Positions 63,844-64,000 of a stretch of DNA of 64,000 bases are shown here, piece after piece (the stretch's first letter is position 1; each line of letters starts with the position of its first letter). The notes beneath the pieces were generated by a model that worked only from the letters and a program-made list of their open reading frames with translations, had not been told where the DNA came from and did no database searches. The stretch is taken from contig NZ_JACCFE010000002.1 of the NCBI RefSeq assembly GCF_014256275.1, positions 4,568,001-4,632,000 of the forward strand, given 5' to 3'. Source of the stretch: Rhodococcus sp. 4CII (lineage in GTDB: Bacteria; Actinomycetota; Actinomycetes; Mycobacteriales; Mycobacteriaceae). The position numbers and the translations under genes are program-made.

Positions 63844-64000
63844 ATGGTTTTCAAGCTTCGGCACCCGCTCAACGGTCACGTTTACTCCGCACTGCCCGAC
63901 GCACGAGTCGAGGTGGACAAGGGCGGTAAGACAGGTGTTTTCGACCGCTACGGCGTCTGGATCTCCGGCGAGATCCGAACCGCGGATCCGGAGATGTGCC
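63844..64000 (+). CDS. Unknown protein, N-terminal part (cut by window edge)
   Basis: Only 52 residues are visible, beginning VFKLRHPLNGHVYSALPDARVEVDKGG in part and continuing to the window end without a stop. AAGGTGG before ATG 63844 is a good ribosome-binding site. I do not recognise the family. Its promoter carries the shared operator-like site, so it probably belongs to the same regulon as the island. Confidence 0.7.
   Translation, partial: MVFKLRHPLNGHVYSALPDARVEVDKGGKTGVFDRYGVWISGEIRTADPEMC

Overview
The window is high-GC DNA with GTG and TTG starts, many 4-nt start/stop overlaps, and dense catabolic operons with local TetR, MarR, XRE-cupin and SorC regulators. The protein families and layout suggest a soil actinobacterium, most likely Rhodococcus of the jostii/opacus type. 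That assignment is inferred from gene content; no rRNA or tRNA is present to confirm it. No phage, plasmid-replication or CRISPR signals were seen.

Region 1 (1-7982): a minus-strand operon in the order iacA-B-I-C-D-E-F, the order of the indole-3-acetic acid catabolism cluster, without iacG or iacH. It is flanked by a cut-off LuxR-type response regulator and a divergent two-PAS histidine kinase.

Region 2 (8013-23839): amine and nitrogen metabolism. A copper amine oxidase, APC permease, small membrane protein and amidohydrolase form one operon under a TetR. Next come an SMR transporter, an aldehyde dehydrogenase with an XRE-cupin regulator, an AraC-type sensor domain without its DNA-binding part, Amt, HutD, a TetR, and a flavin monoamine oxidase operon with a second APC permease.

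Region 3 (23840-35720): a divergent pair of operons that together look like a methylated-amine pathway. The minus side encodes a cupin, a DmmA-like zinc-ribbon protein, a ferredoxin-type reductase and a heme-dependent oxidative N-demethylase, followed by a TetR. The plus side encodes a DadA/SoxB-type FAD oxidase, a GlnT/GmaS-type ligase and three glutamate-synthase-like proteins (MgsABC/GlxBCD type), followed by an M20-type amidohydrolase. The inferred route is dimethylamine to methylamine to gamma-glutamylmethylamide/N-methylglutamate to glutamate plus formaldehyde.

Region 4 (35127-48898): a TetR/DUF1304/reductase unit with a clear operator, then a polyol module. The polyol module has a xylulokinase, a PfkB kinase, a mannitol-type dehydrogenase and a zinc alcohol dehydrogenase on the minus strand, divergent from a SorC-type regulator and an ABC polyol importer. 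A TnpB-only insertion element, itself carrying a nonsense codon, sits inside the importer operon.

Region 5 (48969-64000): a catabolic island of unknown substrate. It has two SnoaL-like proteins, a PEP-synthase-like swivelling-domain pseudogene with four apparent frameshifts, a histidine phosphatase, a KstD/fumarate-reductase-like flavoprotein, three acyl-CoA ligases, an aminoglycoside-phosphotransferase-fold kinase with a small partner (LvaAB-like), an enoyl-CoA hydratase and a MarR regulator. Similar TTACTCTAA-type sites at several promoters suggest one regulon.

Two families of dispersed palindromes, 40 nt (four copies) and about 42 nt (two copies), sit at gene ends. Two of the 40-nt copies contain the stop codon of the gene they follow.
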